A DNA stretch of 64,000 nucleotides from Agathobaculum ammoniilyticum (GCF_025567315.1 NZ_JAOQJE010000006.1:124001-188000); one strand, 5' to 3'. Shown: positions 25,410-33,885, counted from the first letter of the stretch. Numbers and translations: made by a program. Notes: a model not told the origin generated them from the letters alone.

Positions 25410-27095
25410 ATGCTGCAGTTGCTCCACATTGAGAATATAGCGGTTATCGAGCAGGCGGATATTGAGCTGGAGGACGGGCTGACCGTGCTGTCCGGCGAGA
25501 CTGGCGCGGGCAAGTCGATCGTGATCGATTCGATCGGCGCGGTGCTCGGCCGGCGCGTCAGCCGCGACCTGGTGCGCACCGGTGCGCAGAAGGGCTTTGT
25601 CAGCGCCGTGTTTACCGGCCTGTCGCCGGCGCTGCACGGACTGCTGGACGAGCTTGCCCTGACCGGCGAGGAGCCGGATACGCTGCATATCCAGCGCCAG
25701 TTGACAGCGGACGGGAAAAGCACCTGCAGGGTGAACATGAAGCCGGTCGCGGCTGCGGTGCTGCGCCAGCTCGCGCCGTACCTGATCGATATTCACGGGC
25801 AGAACGACGGCCAGAAGCTGCTGGACGAGCAGTATCACATCGATTATCTGGACGGGTATGCGGGGAACGGCGCCCTGCTGGATCAATACCGCCCGCGGTA
25901 TCAGGCGCTGCTTGCGCTGCGGCGCGAGATCACTGCGTTGGAGACCGGCGAGCAGGAGCGCCTGCAGCGCATCGATATGCTCACGTTCCACAAGGAGGAA
26001 ATCGAGCAGGCCGCGCTCCGGCCGGACGAGGAGGAGATGCTCGCGCAGCGCAAGGCGTATTTCGACCATGCGGGGAAAATTGCGGGCGCGCTGGAGCAGG
26101 CGCGGCGCGCCCTGAACGGAGATGACGACGCCGGCGGCGCGTGCGCGCTGCTCGACCAGGCGGCGGGGGCGCTTGCCGGCCTGCGCGAGGTGTCGGGGGC
26201 GTTCGACGGGCTGGCCGAACAGGCGGAGGAGGTGCGGCTGCTCGCGGCGGACCTGCGCGACAGCGTTTCCGGACGAAGCGATACCCTTGATTTTTCACCG
26301 ACGGAACGGGAATGGGTGGAGCAGCGGCTCGACCTGATCTATCGCCTGAAACAGAAATACGGCGGTACGGTTGCTGAGGTGCTGGCATACCGCGACCGGA
26401 TTGCGGTGGAGCTGGAAACGTTGCAGGATTCGGACAACCGGCGCGAGGGGCTGCGCGCGCAGTACAAGGAAGAACTGGCGGAAGCAAAGGCGCTCGCCGC
26501 CCGGCTGGGCGAGGCGCGCCGCGCCGCAGCAAAGCGGCTGGAGGCGGAGATCGTCCGCGAGCTGGCGGCGCTCGATATGGAAAAGGTGAGGCTGCGCATC
26601 GCGGTGCATACGGGAGCCAAGCTCTCCGCGCACGGGTTCGACACGGTGACGTTTGAGATATCGGTCAACCCCGGCGAGCCGGAAAAGCCGCTGTCCAAGG
26701 TCGCGTCGGGCGGCGAACTGAGCCGGATTATGCTGGCGCTCAAAAACGTCTTGACGGCGGGTGAGGATGTTGGTATGCTGATTTTTGACGAGATCGATAC
26801 CGGCGTTTCAGGCCATGCGGCGCAGCAGATCGCGTACAAGCTGTCCGATATCGGGCGGCAGAAGCAGACGCTTTGCGTTACCCACCTGCCGCAGATCGCG
26901 GCGATGGGGGATCATCACCTGCTGATTTCCAAATCCGTGCGTGGGGAAAGAAGCTATACCGATGTGCAGCCCATGGATGAACCGTCGCGCGCCCGTGAGA
27001 TCGCGCGCATGCTGTCGGGCGAAACCATCACAGAGCTGTCGCTGCAGAACGCGAGGGAGCTTTTGCAGAAAGCGGCGGAATATCAGAGAGGATAG
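25410..27095 (+). CDS. recN: DNA repair protein RecN
   Basis: 561 residues. An SMC-like ATPase: Walker A SGETGAGKSIVID near residue 30, a Gln-loop DIHGQNDGQ, a long central coiled coil (about 160-380), the signature VASGGELSRIMLA and Walker B MLIFDEIDTGVSG. It acts at double-strand breaks, holding DNA ends before RecA-dependent repair. It ends the isoprenoid/OLE gene block. Confidence 0.96.
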   Translation: MLQLLHIENIAVIEQADIELEDGLTVLSGETGAGKSIVIDSIGAVLGRRVSRDLVRTGAQKGFVSAVFTGLSPALHGLLDELALTGEEPDTLHIQRQLTADGKSTCRVNMKPVAAAVLRQLAPYLIDIHGQNDGQKLLDEQYHIDYLDGYAGNGALLDQYRPRYQALLALRREITALETGEQERLQRIDMLTFHKEEIEQAALRPDEEEMLAQRKAYFDHAGKIAGALEQARRALNGDDDAGGACALLDQAAGALAGLREVSGAFDGLAEQAEEVRLLAADLRDSVSGRSDTLDFSPTEREWVEQRLDLIYRLKQKYGGTVAEVLAYRDRIAVELETLQDSDNRREGLRAQYKEELAEAKALAARLGEARRAAAKRLEAEIVRELAALDMEKVRLRIAVHTGAKLSAHGFDTVTFEISVNPGEPEKPLSKVASGGELSRIMLALKNVLTAGEDVGMLIFDEIDTGVSGHAAQQIAYKLSDIGRQKQTLCVTHLPQIAAMGDHHLLISKSVRGERSYTDVQPMDEPSRAREIARMLSGETITELSLQNARELLQKAAEYQRG

Positions 27096-27198
27096 AAATT
27101 GCAGTGGTCATTATTCATGAGAACCTGAAGGAGCGCGCGCCCTGACAAACGGCAGATGTTGCGCGGTGATATTATCTCAGAAAGGACGAAAAACATCC

Positions 27199-28419
27199 AT
27201 GACTTTATATGAAGAGCTCAAGGCGCGCGGCCTCATCGCCCAGGTGACCAATGAGGAAGAGATCAGTAAAATGATCAACGAGGGCAAGGCGACGTTTTAC
27301 ATCGGCTTCGACCCTACGGCGGACAGCCTGCACGTCGGGCATTTTATGGCGCTGTGTCTGATGAAGCGTCTGCAGATGGCTGGCAACAAGCCGATCGCAC
27401 TGGTCGGCGGCGGCACAGGTTATATCGGCGACCCCTCCGGCCGCTCGGACATGCGCTCGATGATGACACCTGAAACCATCCAGCACAACTGCGACTGCTT
27501 CAAAAAGCAGATGGAGCGTTTTATCGAATTCGGCGAGGGCAAGGCGCAGATGGTCAACAACGCGGACTGGCTGCTCGGCCTGAACTATATCGATTTGCTG
27601 CGCGAGGTTGGCGCATGCTTTTCGGTCAACAATATGCTGCGTGCGGAGTGCTACAAGCAGCGCATGGAAAAAGGGCTCAGCTTCCTTGAATTCAACTATA
27701 TGATTATGCAGTCCTACGACTTTTACTATCTGTTCCAGCACTACGGCTGCAACATGCAGTTCGGCGGCAACGATCAGTGGTCGAACATGCTGGGCGGCAC
27801 CGAGCTGATCCGCCGAAAGCTGGGCAAGGATGCGCATGCCATGACGATTACGCTGCTCCTCAATTCCGAGGGCAAGAAAATGGGCAAGACCGCGTCCGGC
27901 GCGGTATGGCTCGACCCCAATAAGACCTCTCCCTACGACTTTTTCCAGTACTGGCGCAACGTGGACGATGCGGATGTGCTCAAGTGCATTCGTATGCTGA
28001 CGTTCCTGCCTATGGATCAGATCGAGGAGATGGACCGCTGGGAGGGCGCGCAGCTCAACCGGGCGAAAGAGATCCTTGCGTATGAGTTGACCGAGCTGGT
28101 GCATGGCAAGGAAGAGGCCGACAAGGCGATGGAAGCAGCAAAAAGCATTTTTGTCGGCGGCGGCACGAGTGAAAATATGCCGACCACCGTGCTGACGGAT
28201 AGGGACTTTGAGAACGGCCGGATCGGCGTGCTGACGCTGCTCGTCAAGTGTGGCCTTGCAGGCTCGAATGGAGAGGCGCGCAAGCTCGTGCAGGGCGGCG
28301 GCGTGTCGGTGAACGGTGAAAAGGTCGAGGATTTCAGGCAGATGCTCGGAAAAAGTGCCTTTGAACAGGCGTGCATTATCAAAAAGGGTAAAAAAACGTT
28401 CCATAAAGTCACGCTTTAA
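27199..28419 (+). CDS. tyrS: Tyrosyl-tRNA synthetase
   Basis: 406 residues. The class I HIGH motif appears as LHVGHF (around residue 45) and the KMSKS loop as KMGKT (around 230). YDFYYLFQHYGC and GGNDQWSNM belong to the Tyr pocket. A C-terminal S4 domain binds tRNA (VQGGGVSVNGEKV). AAAGGAC lies upstream of ATG 27199. No T-box was seen in the 103-bp upstream gap, so unlike many Firmicute tyrS genes it is apparently not tRNA-regulated. Confidence 0.96.
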   Translation: MTLYEELKARGLIAQVTNEEEISKMINEGKATFYIGFDPTADSLHVGHFMALCLMKRLQMAGNKPIALVGGGTGYIGDPSGRSDMRSMMTPETIQHNCDCFKKQMERFIEFGEGKAQMVNNADWLLGLNYIDLLREVGACFSVNNMLRAECYKQRMEKGLSFLEFNYMIMQSYDFYYLFQHYGCNMQFGGNDQWSNMLGGTELIRRKLGKDAHAMTITLLLNSEGKKMGKTASGAVWLDPNKTSPYDFFQYWRNVDDADVLKCIRMLTFLPMDQIEEMDRWEGAQLNRAKEILAYELTELVHGKEEADKAMEAAKSIFVGGGTSENMPTTVLTDRDFENGRIGVLTLLVKCGLAGSNGEARKLVQGGGVSVNGEKVEDFRQMLGKSAFEQACIIKKGKKTFHKVTL

Positions 28420-28452
28420 GAGAAAAGTTTGCGTGCAAAATGTGGAAAGCCC

Positions 28453-28481
28453 TTGACAACAGGGTGGAAATTTGATATTCT
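28453..28481 (+). promoter_or_regulatory. Sigma-A promoter of tRNA-Pro
   Basis: TTGACA (28453-28458), 17-bp spacer and TATTCT (28476-28481), 34 bp after the tyrS stop and just upstream of the tRNA. Confidence 0.8.
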
Positions 28482-28513
28482 ATTTTGGCAAGGTTTAGCG
28501 CCTTGCCAAAATA
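28481..28513 (+). repeat. 13-bp perfect inverted repeat upstream of tRNA-Pro
   Basis: TATTTTGGCAAGG and CCTTGCCAAAATA flank a 7-nt loop. The left arm begins at the last base of the -10 hexamer and the right arm ends 1 nt before the mature tRNA. It has no T-run, so it is not a normal terminator. It could be a tRNA 5'-leader hairpin or a protein-binding site. Confidence 0.85.
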
Positions 28514-28514
28514 T

Positions 28515-28590
28515 CCGGGTGTAGCGCAGTTGGTAGCGTGCTTGACTGGGGGTCAAGAGGCCGCAGGTTCAAGTCCTGTCACTCGGACCA
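28515..28590 (+). tRNA. tRNA-Pro (anticodon GGG)
   Basis: 76 nt with encoded 3' CCA. Acceptor stem CCGGGTG/CACTCGG, D arm with AGTTGGTA loop, anticodon stem CTTGA/TCAAG around loop CTGGGGG (anticodon GGG at 34-36) and T arm GCAGG-TTCAAGT-CCTGT all pair as expected. The GGG anticodon reads CCC/CCU proline codons. Confidence 0.97.
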
Positions 28591-28600
28591 TATTTTGATT

Positions 28601-28645
28601 ATCCGAACGGCAGTATTCGAGTGGATACTGCCGTTCGGATTTTTA
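28601..28645 (+). terminator. Terminator of tRNA-Pro
   Basis: A perfect 16-bp stem (ATCCGAACGGCAGTAT and its complement) with an 8-nt loop, followed by TTTTTATT. Confidence 0.93.
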
Positions 28646-28670
28646 TTCTATCGAGAATATATGGCAGGTG

Positions 28671-28704
28671 AGGGAAGGGACAATATCCCTTCCCTTGTGT
28701 TTTT
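28671..28704 (+). terminator. Second hairpin downstream of tRNA-Pro
   Basis: A 10-bp stem AGGGAAGGGA/TCCCTTCCCT with a 5-nt loop, followed by TTGTGTTTTT. It is either a back-up terminator or the end of an unrecognised short transcript. Confidence 0.5.
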
Positions 28705-28782
28705 CTATTGTTCGATATAATGGGATGCAGGATGGGATTAGAGTGATTAGACAAATGCAGGAACGGGGAGGCGTGCAGCCCT

Positions 28783-29075
28783 GTGGAAATAAAGCAGTTG
28801 ATTTTTTTGATCGCTATTGCAGTTGTTGACAAACTACTCGAAAAGAAATCCCCTCAATTTTATAAACGAATGGAATCGCCCTGTCTAATAGCAGCAAGTG
28901 GACTCGTGGTAATCTATTGTGTTTCCCTGCTTTGCGTTATTAATACACATACAAACGAAATGTCTGGCAGAGATAGAGCCTTTACTGTAATTTTTTTGTA
29001 TCCATTATTGCCATCTGTATAGTTGGCATGGCGTTTCGGTGGAAGGACTGGATTAAAAAACGGAAAAACAACTAA
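28783..29075 (+). pseudogene. Small three-helix membrane protein broken by a frameshift in a T7 tract
   Basis: From GTG 28783 (GGGGAGG 11 nt upstream) a 79-codon frame encodes two membrane helices (LIFLIAIAVV and IAASGLVVIYCVSLLCVI) and the start of a third, then stops at 29020-29022. One extra T in the seven-T run at 28991-28997 would join it to another frame giving FFVSIIAICIVGMAFRWKDW (in parts) and a basic KKRKNN tail ending at TAA 29073-29075, about 97 residues in all. The abrupt continuation of helix 3 argues for an ancestral intact gene. AT-rich and unlike its neighbours; no family recognised. It may also be a sequencing artefact or phase-variable. Confidence 0.5.
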
Positions 29076-29342
29076 TGGCATTAAGCCCTCATTGGTGTGA
29101 GGCGACAGAAGAATTGTTTTAATCACTCCTGGCCATGCTTGCTTTTATTGTTTAATTTTTCTCTGCACTTTCCACTCGGCAAATTCCTGACATCCGTCCT
29201 TTTGCTTGAAAAACATCTGTATTTGCCGAAACAGGACACGGGTTCAAATTTTGATTTTGACACTTCGGCGCGGGGCATTGCCCCTGCGCTGAAATAGGGA
29301 TATAATAATAAAGAAAATATTTCGTGACCGAGGGAAACCATA
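29076..29342. other. AT-rich intergenic segment without recognisable gene
   Basis: No open frame with a ribosome site was seen. A GGGGC-ATT-GCCCC hairpin extended by CGGCGC/TGCGCTG pairing at 29268-29292 and a TATAAT-like box at 29299-29304 lie just before the helicase gene. No -35 at a proper distance was found. Confidence 0.5.
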
Positions 29343-32300
29343 ATGTATGTTGCAGACCTTCATATCCATTCACGTTTTTCGCGCGCAACCAGTCGGGATT
29401 GCGATGCGCCGCATCTGGACTGGTGGGCCAGACGCAAGGGCATTCGGCTGGTCGGCACGGGTGACTTTACCCATCCAGCATGGCGGTCTGAGCTGAAAGA
29501 GCAGCTTGTGCCTGCGGGCGACGGTGTGTATACCCTGCGGGAAGCGCTGCGCCTGCCGGACAGCATGCAGGGAGAGACGCCGTATTTTGTCGTGACCGGC
29601 GAGATCAGTTCGATCTACAAGCGGGGCGGCCGGACGAGGAAGGTACATAATGTGATTCTACTGCCAAGCCTGGAAGCGGCGGACGAGCTTGCCGCCCGCC
29701 TGGAGGCGATTGGCAACATTCGCTCGGACGGACGCCCGATCTTGGGGCTGGACAGCCGCGACCTGCTGGAGCTGACGCTGGAAGCCTGCCCTGACGCGGA
29801 GTTTATTCCAGCGCATATCTGGACGCCGCATTTTTCCATGTTCGGCGCTTTTTCCGGTTTTGACACGATGGAGGAATGCTTTGCGGATCTGACGCCGCAT
29901 ATCCATGCGGTCGAAACCGGCCTTTCATCCGATCCGCCGATGAATTGGCGCGTTTCCCAGTTGGATGGGCTGACGCTTGTTTCCCATTCGGACGCGCATT
30001 CCCCCTCCAAGCTGGGGCGCGAAGCCAATCTGCTGGAAACCGCGCTTTCGTATTCCGCGCTGACGCATGCAATCCGGACGGGCGAGGGGTTCCTGGGGAC
30101 CGTGGAATTTTTTCCGGAGGAAGGGAAATACCATCTGGACGGACACCGGAACTGCGGCGTGTGCCTGACGCCTGCGGAAACCGCGGCGCGGGAGGGGCTT
30201 TGTCCGGTATGCGGGAAAAAGCTGACGATCGGCGTAGAGCATCGGGTGGAGGAGCTGGCCGATCGGCCGGAGGGCTTCCGGCCGGAAAACGCCAAGCCGT
30301 TTGAGAGCCTGGCACCGCTGCCCGAAGTCATTGCAGCCTCGACGGGCGCTTCCGCTGCCGGTAAAAAGGTCATGGAGCAGTATGAACGCCTGCTGCACGA
30401 GCTGGGGCCGGAATTCCATATTCTGCGGCAGTCGCCGATCGAAGAGATCGAGCGGCTGGCGGGACCTTGCGTGGCGGAGGGTGTCCGGCGCCTACGCAAG
30501 GGGCAGGTTGAGCGGCGCCCCGGCTTTGACGGGGAATACGGCACGATTTCCCTGCTCACTCCGGCGGAGATCGAGCAGTACAGCGGGCAGATGTCCCTGT
30601 TCGGCGCCGAACCGGTAAAGCGCAAACGCGGCGCGCGCAAAATACCGCTAAAACAGGCGGGAACGCCTCCGGACGCGCTGCCGGAGTCCAATCCCGAGAC
30701 GCTCAATCCGGAGCAGCGGGAAGCGGTGGAGACAGACCGGCCTGTTGTAGCGGTCATCGCCGGCCCGGGAACGGGAAAGACCAAGACGCTGGTCGCGCGC
30801 ATCGCATGGCTGGTGGAGGAGCGCGGCGTCAAACCGGATGAGATCACGGCGGTAACCTTTACGAACCAGGCTGCTGCTGAAATGCGTCAGCGCCTAGAAA
30901 AGCGGCTGGGCGGCAAGCGTGCGGTTCAGCGCATGACGATCGGCACGTTTCACTCGATCTGCCTGCGCCTTCTGGGGGAGGTTCGCCTGCTGGGACAGAG
31001 CGAGGCGCTGACCATTGCTGCGGAAACGCTGCGGACCTGCGGGCGGAAAGGCGGCGCGTGGGAGTTGCTGCAGGGTGTTTCCCGTCTCAAAAACGGTATA
31101 GCGGCGGACGCTGCCGGCATTGATCGGGAGCTGGCAGAGGCCTATAACGAACGACTGCGCGCGCTGGGCGTGCTGGATTTTGACGATCTACTGGCCGAGG
31201 CGCTGCGGCTGGATACGGCTGGCCGAAAATGCTTCCGTTATTTGCTGGTGGACGAGTTTCAGGATATCAATGACGTGCAGTACGAGTTGGTGCGCGCATG
31301 GAGCAGAGGCGGCGCGGGACTGTTCGTCATCGGGGATCCCGACCAGTCGATCTATGGGTTCCGCGGCGCAGGCGGGCGCTGCTTCGGACGCTTACAGGAG
31401 GAGCGGCCGGATACACGAGTGATCCGGCTCAAGCGCAATTATCGCTCCACGCCGGAGATCCTACAGGCCGCGCTGCCGGTGATTGACCGGAATCCAGGCG
31501 GCCCGCGCGTGCTGGAGCCGAGCCGTCCGGCAGGGGGGGCGGTGCGGCTGGTCACGGCGGCGGACGACTTTGCGGAGGCCGTGTTCGTCGCCAAGGAAGT
31601 AGGGCGCATTGCCGGAGGCGTGGATATGCTGGAAGCACAAAAGCATGGGCAGGAGCGCGCCGTCCGTGCGTTTTCTGATATTGCGGTGCTTTGCCGCACC
31701 CACCGTCAGCTCGAGCTGGTGGAAAAGTGCCTACGGCACGACGACATCCCCTGCGTCATCAGCGGGCGCGAGGACTTTTTAGACGCGGACGAGGTGCGCG
31801 GGGTACTGTCCTTTTTCCGTTTCCTGCGTGTGCCGGAAGATCAAACCGCGTTGGAAACAGCGCTCCGGTTGGTATGGGACTGCCCAGCGGATCTAGTGCA
31901 GAAAGCGCGTCAGGCTTGTGCGGAACAGGGGGGCTTCCAACCTGAGGTGTGGGAACCGGTCGTGCGGGGATACGGCTTTCTGGAGGCGTGGCTGGAGCGG
32001 GCAGCCGAGTGGCAGCCGCTTGTGGACAGGGAAAAGCCGCGCGCACTGGTCGAACGATGGGAGCAGGCCTATGGCAGCTCGCCCGCGCTGGAACGCCTGC
32101 GCAACACGGCTGTTTTTTACGAGGATTTCGACAGCCTCTGGTATGCGCTGACGATGGGGCAGGAGGCGGATCTAAACCGCGCCGCGGGAAAAGGCTGGGA
32201 GTCCGGCGCGGTGCGTCTGATGACGCTGCACGGCTCCAAGGGGCTGGAGTTTCCGGCGGTCATTCTGGCAGGAGTAACGTCCGGCATGCTGCCGCTGGTG

Positions 32301-32492
32301 TCGCAAAAGCATCCGACCGATACCGAGGAGGAACGGCGGCTGTTCTATGTGGGTATGACGCGGGCGCGGGAGGAGCTGATCCTCACAACGACAAAAGAAG
32401 CTTCTCCATTCCTGTGCGATCTGCCGGAGGCAGTACAGCGGGAAAGCACGGGACGGCGCCGGCAGACGGAGGAGCAAATCAGCTTCTTTTAA
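29343..32492 (+). CDS. Fusion of an EndoQ-like PHP nuclease with a UvrD/Rep-type helicase
   Basis: 1049 residues. Residues 1 to about 255 form a PHP metal-dependent phosphoesterase: DLHIHSRFSRATS, GTGDFTHP, PAHIWTPHF and SHSDAHS supply the metal ligands. A Cys4 zinc ribbon follows at about 269-289 (CGVC and CPVCGKK). This layout is that of endonuclease Q, which nicks at deaminated or abasic bases. From about 455 an SF1A helicase starts: Walker A AGPGTGKTKT (~472), FTNQAAAEM, Walker B VDEFQD (~636), GDPDQSIYGFRGA, HGSKGLEFPAV and YVGMTRARE. I infer a repair enzyme that nicks damaged DNA and unwinds from the nick. ATG 29343; a weak GAGGG lies upstream. Confidence 0.9.
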   Translation: MYVADLHIHSRFSRATSRDCDAPHLDWWARRKGIRLVGTGDFTHPAWRSELKEQLVPAGDGVYTLREALRLPDSMQGETPYFVVTGEISSIYKRGGRTRKVHNVILLPSLEAADELAARLEAIGNIRSDGRPILGLDSRDLLELTLEACPDAEFIPAHIWTPHFSMFGAFSGFDTMEECFADLTPHIHAVETGLSSDPPMNWRVSQLDGLTLVSHSDAHSPSKLGREANLLETALSYSALTHAIRTGEGFLGTVEFFPEEGKYHLDGHRNCGVCLTPAETAAREGLCPVCGKKLTIGVEHRVEELADRPEGFRPENAKPFESLAPLPEVIAASTGASAAGKKVMEQYERLLHELGPEFHILRQSPIEEIERLAGPCVAEGVRRLRKGQVERRPGFDGEYGTISLLTPAEIEQYSGQMSLFGAEPVKRKRGARKIPLKQAGTPPDALPESNPETLNPEQREAVETDRPVVAVIAGPGTGKTKTLVARIAWLVEERGVKPDEITAVTFTNQAAAEMRQRLEKRLGGKRAVQRMTIGTFHSICLRLLGEVRLLGQSEALTIAAETLRTCGRKGGAWELLQGVSRLKNGIAADAAGIDRELAEAYNERLRALGVLDFDDLLAEALRLDTAGRKCFRYLLVDEFQDINDVQYELVRAWSRGGAGLFVIGDPDQSIYGFRGAGGRCFGRLQEERPDTRVIRLKRNYRSTPEILQAALPVIDRNPGGPRVLEPSRPAGGAVRLVTAADDFAEAVFVAKEVGRIAGGVDMLEAQKHGQERAVRAFSDIAVLCRTHRQLELVEKCLRHDDIPCVISGREDFLDADEVRGVLSFFRFLRVPEDQTALETALRLVWDCPADLVQKARQACAEQGGFQPEVWEPVVRGYGFLEAWLERAAEWQPLVDREKPRALVERWEQAYGSSPALERLRNTAVFYEDFDSLWYALTMGQEADLNRAAGKGWESGAVRLMTLHGSKGLEFPAVILAGVTSGMLPLVSQKHPTDTEEERRLFYVGMTRAREELILTTTKEASPFLCDLPEAVQRESTGRRRQTEEQISFF

Positions 32493-32616
32493 GAGCCTGA
32501 GCTTGACGGCACGAGGGCTCCGGATGCGAAACAGCCCCTCTTGCTTACTCCGGCATGGCATGACTGCGGTCATCCCGCTTTGCGCCGGGGATAAAACCAA
32601 ATCCGGCCGTCAGCGG

Positions 32617-32655
32617 CGGGCGCGTACCGGCTTGGGGTATGCGCCCGCTGTTTTT
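32617..32655 (+). terminator. Terminator downstream of the EndoQ-UvrD gene
   Basis: A 12-bp stem (CGGGCGCGTACC with GGTATGCGCCCG, one G-T pair) and a 7-nt loop, followed by CTGTTTTT. It lies about 125 bp after the stop. Confidence 0.75.
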
Positions 32656-32690
32656 GGACAAAACGGGGCGCAGAAAAGAGACAAAATGAT

Positions 32691-32719
32691 TAGACATTTA
32701 ACCGGCGATATGATATACT
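32691..32719 (+). promoter_or_regulatory. Upstream promoter candidate (P1) for rrf2-rubrerythrin
   Basis: TAGACA (32691-32696), 17-bp spacer and TATACT (32714-32719). A transcript from here would read through the palindrome at 32767 into the Rrf2 gene. Confidence 0.5.
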
Positions 32720-32766
32720 ATCTTTGTAAACGTATTCGGGAAAAGGGCAGTTAGCAGGGAAGAATA

Positions 32767-32787
32767 AATTGATATTAAATATCAATT
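32767..32787. promoter_or_regulatory. Perfect 21-bp palindrome, candidate operator
   Basis: AATTGATATT and AATATCAATT flank one central A. It lies between two promoter candidates upstream of an Rrf2-family regulator, so an autoregulatory or redox-sensor binding site is plausible. Binding is inferred from position only. Confidence 0.5.
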
Positions 32788-32818
32788 AAAAAAATATATT
32801 TATTTCTATAAAAACCTA

Positions 32819-32847
32819 TTGACTTTTTTGCTGAACAATACTATACT
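32819..32847 (+). promoter_or_regulatory. Proximal sigma-A promoter (P2) for rrf2-rubrerythrin
   Basis: TTGACT (32819-32824), 17-bp spacer and TATACT (32842-32847), 34 bp before the TTG start of the Rrf2 gene. Confidence 0.8.
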
Positions 32848-32881
32848 AAAGGTGTTCCAAATAGAGAAAGGGAGGAACGAT

Positions 32882-33295
32882 TTGAGAATCACACATGAAG
32901 CGGACTATGCGATTCGTGTGACCTACTGTCTGGCGCTGGCAGGGGGGAAGCAATGCGCAAAGGACATTTCTGAAACCACAGGGGTAACGCTTCGGTTTGC
33001 GCTGAAGATTCTGCGCAAGCTGACGCAGTCCGGCATTACAAAATCCTATAAAGGCGTCGCCGGCGGGTATGAGCTCAATCGAAGCCCTTCCGAGATCAGT
33101 CTGGGCGAAATCATTGAATGCATCGACGGGCCGATTGCAATCAATCACTGCCTTGCCAATGAATTCCAGTGTACGCGCGTGGGCTGCCGGAAAGAATGCG
33201 ATTTTCATCATGTGTTTGGCGAAATCAACAAATCCCTGCGGGAGCAGTTGTTTTCCATTACCATGGAGCGGTTCCTTCCACCCGTGAAAAAGTAA
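32882..33295 (+). CDS. Rrf2-family transcriptional regulator, probable Fe-S sensor
   Basis: 137 residues from TTG 32882 with GGGAGG 7 nt upstream. The N-terminal winged helix includes ITHEADYAIRVTYCLAL and VAGGYELNRSPSEISLGEI (in parts). A cysteine cluster follows at about residues 89-108 (CLAN, QCTRVGCRKECDFHHVF), the position where IscR/NsrR-type Rrf2 proteins bind an Fe-S cluster. It is 26 bp upstream of a reverse rubrerythrin, so it likely senses peroxide, oxygen or NO and controls this pair. Confidence 0.85.
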   Translation: MRITHEADYAIRVTYCLALAGGKQCAKDISETTGVTLRFALKILRKLTQSGITKSYKGVAGGYELNRSPSEISLGEIIECIDGPIAINHCLANEFQCTRVGCRKECDFHHVFGEINKSLREQLFSITMERFLPPVKK

Positions 33296-33321
33296 AAAAT
33301 ATTTTTTAGGAGGAAAAAATC

Positions 33322-33864
33322 ATGAAAAAGTTTGTTTGTTCCGTATGCGGTTATGTTCATGAGGGCGAGGCGGCTCCGGCCGAGTGTCCGATCTGCCATG
33401 CTCCGGCTGAGAAGTTCAAGGAGCAGTCCGGCGAGAAGACTTGGGCGGCCGAGCATGTGGTAGGCGTGGCGCAGGGCGCACCGGAAGACATCATGAAGGA
33501 TCTGCGCGCGAACTTCGAGGGCGAGTGCTCCGAGGTCGGCATGTACCTGGCGATGGCTCGTGTTGCGCACCGTGAAGGCTATCCGGAAATCGGCCTGTAC
33601 TGGGAGAAGGCGGCTTACGAGGAAGCCGAGCACGCCGCCAAGTTCGCCGAGCTGTTGGGCGAGGTCGTGACCGACTCCACCAAGAAGAACCTTGAGATGC
33701 GTGTTGACGCGGAGAACGGAGCAACCGCCGGCAAGTTCGATCTGGCAAAGCGTGCTAAGGCGCTCAACCTTGACGCCATCCACGATACTGTACATGAAAT
33801 GGCCCGCGACGAGGCCCGCCACGGCAAGGCTTTCGAGGGTCTGCTGGCTCGTTACTTCGGCTAA
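33322..33864 (+). CDS. Reverse rubrerythrin (rubredoxin-diiron fusion)
   Basis: 180 residues. Residues 1 to about 35 are a rubredoxin-type iron site (CSVCGY and CPICHAP). The four-helix diiron domain follows, with FEGECSE, EEAEHA and DEARHG supplying Glu and His ligands. In ordinary rubrerythrin the rubredoxin part is C-terminal, so the domain order here is the reverse type known from clostridia as an NADH-linked peroxide and oxygen reductase. TAGGAGGAAA gives a strong ribosome site, and codon use suggests high expression. Confidence 0.93.
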   Translation: MKKFVCSVCGYVHEGEAAPAECPICHAPAEKFKEQSGEKTWAAEHVVGVAQGAPEDIMKDLRANFEGECSEVGMYLAMARVAHREGYPEIGLYWEKAAYEEAEHAAKFAELLGEVVTDSTKKNLEMRVDAENGATAGKFDLAKRAKALNLDAIHDTVHEMARDEARHGKAFEGLLARYFG

Positions 33865-33885
33865 GCCTGTTTGTTGAGAAATGGA

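Noticed and set aside
27096..27198. Looked for a Tyr T-box upstream of tyrS
   Set aside because: The gap is only 103 bp and no T-box core or terminator is present.
29239..29262. GGTTCAA and ATTTTGATT resembling the tRNA-Pro 3' region, a possible att repeat
   Set aside because: Matches are only 7-9 nt and not contiguous, and no integrase lies between, so an attachment site is not supported.
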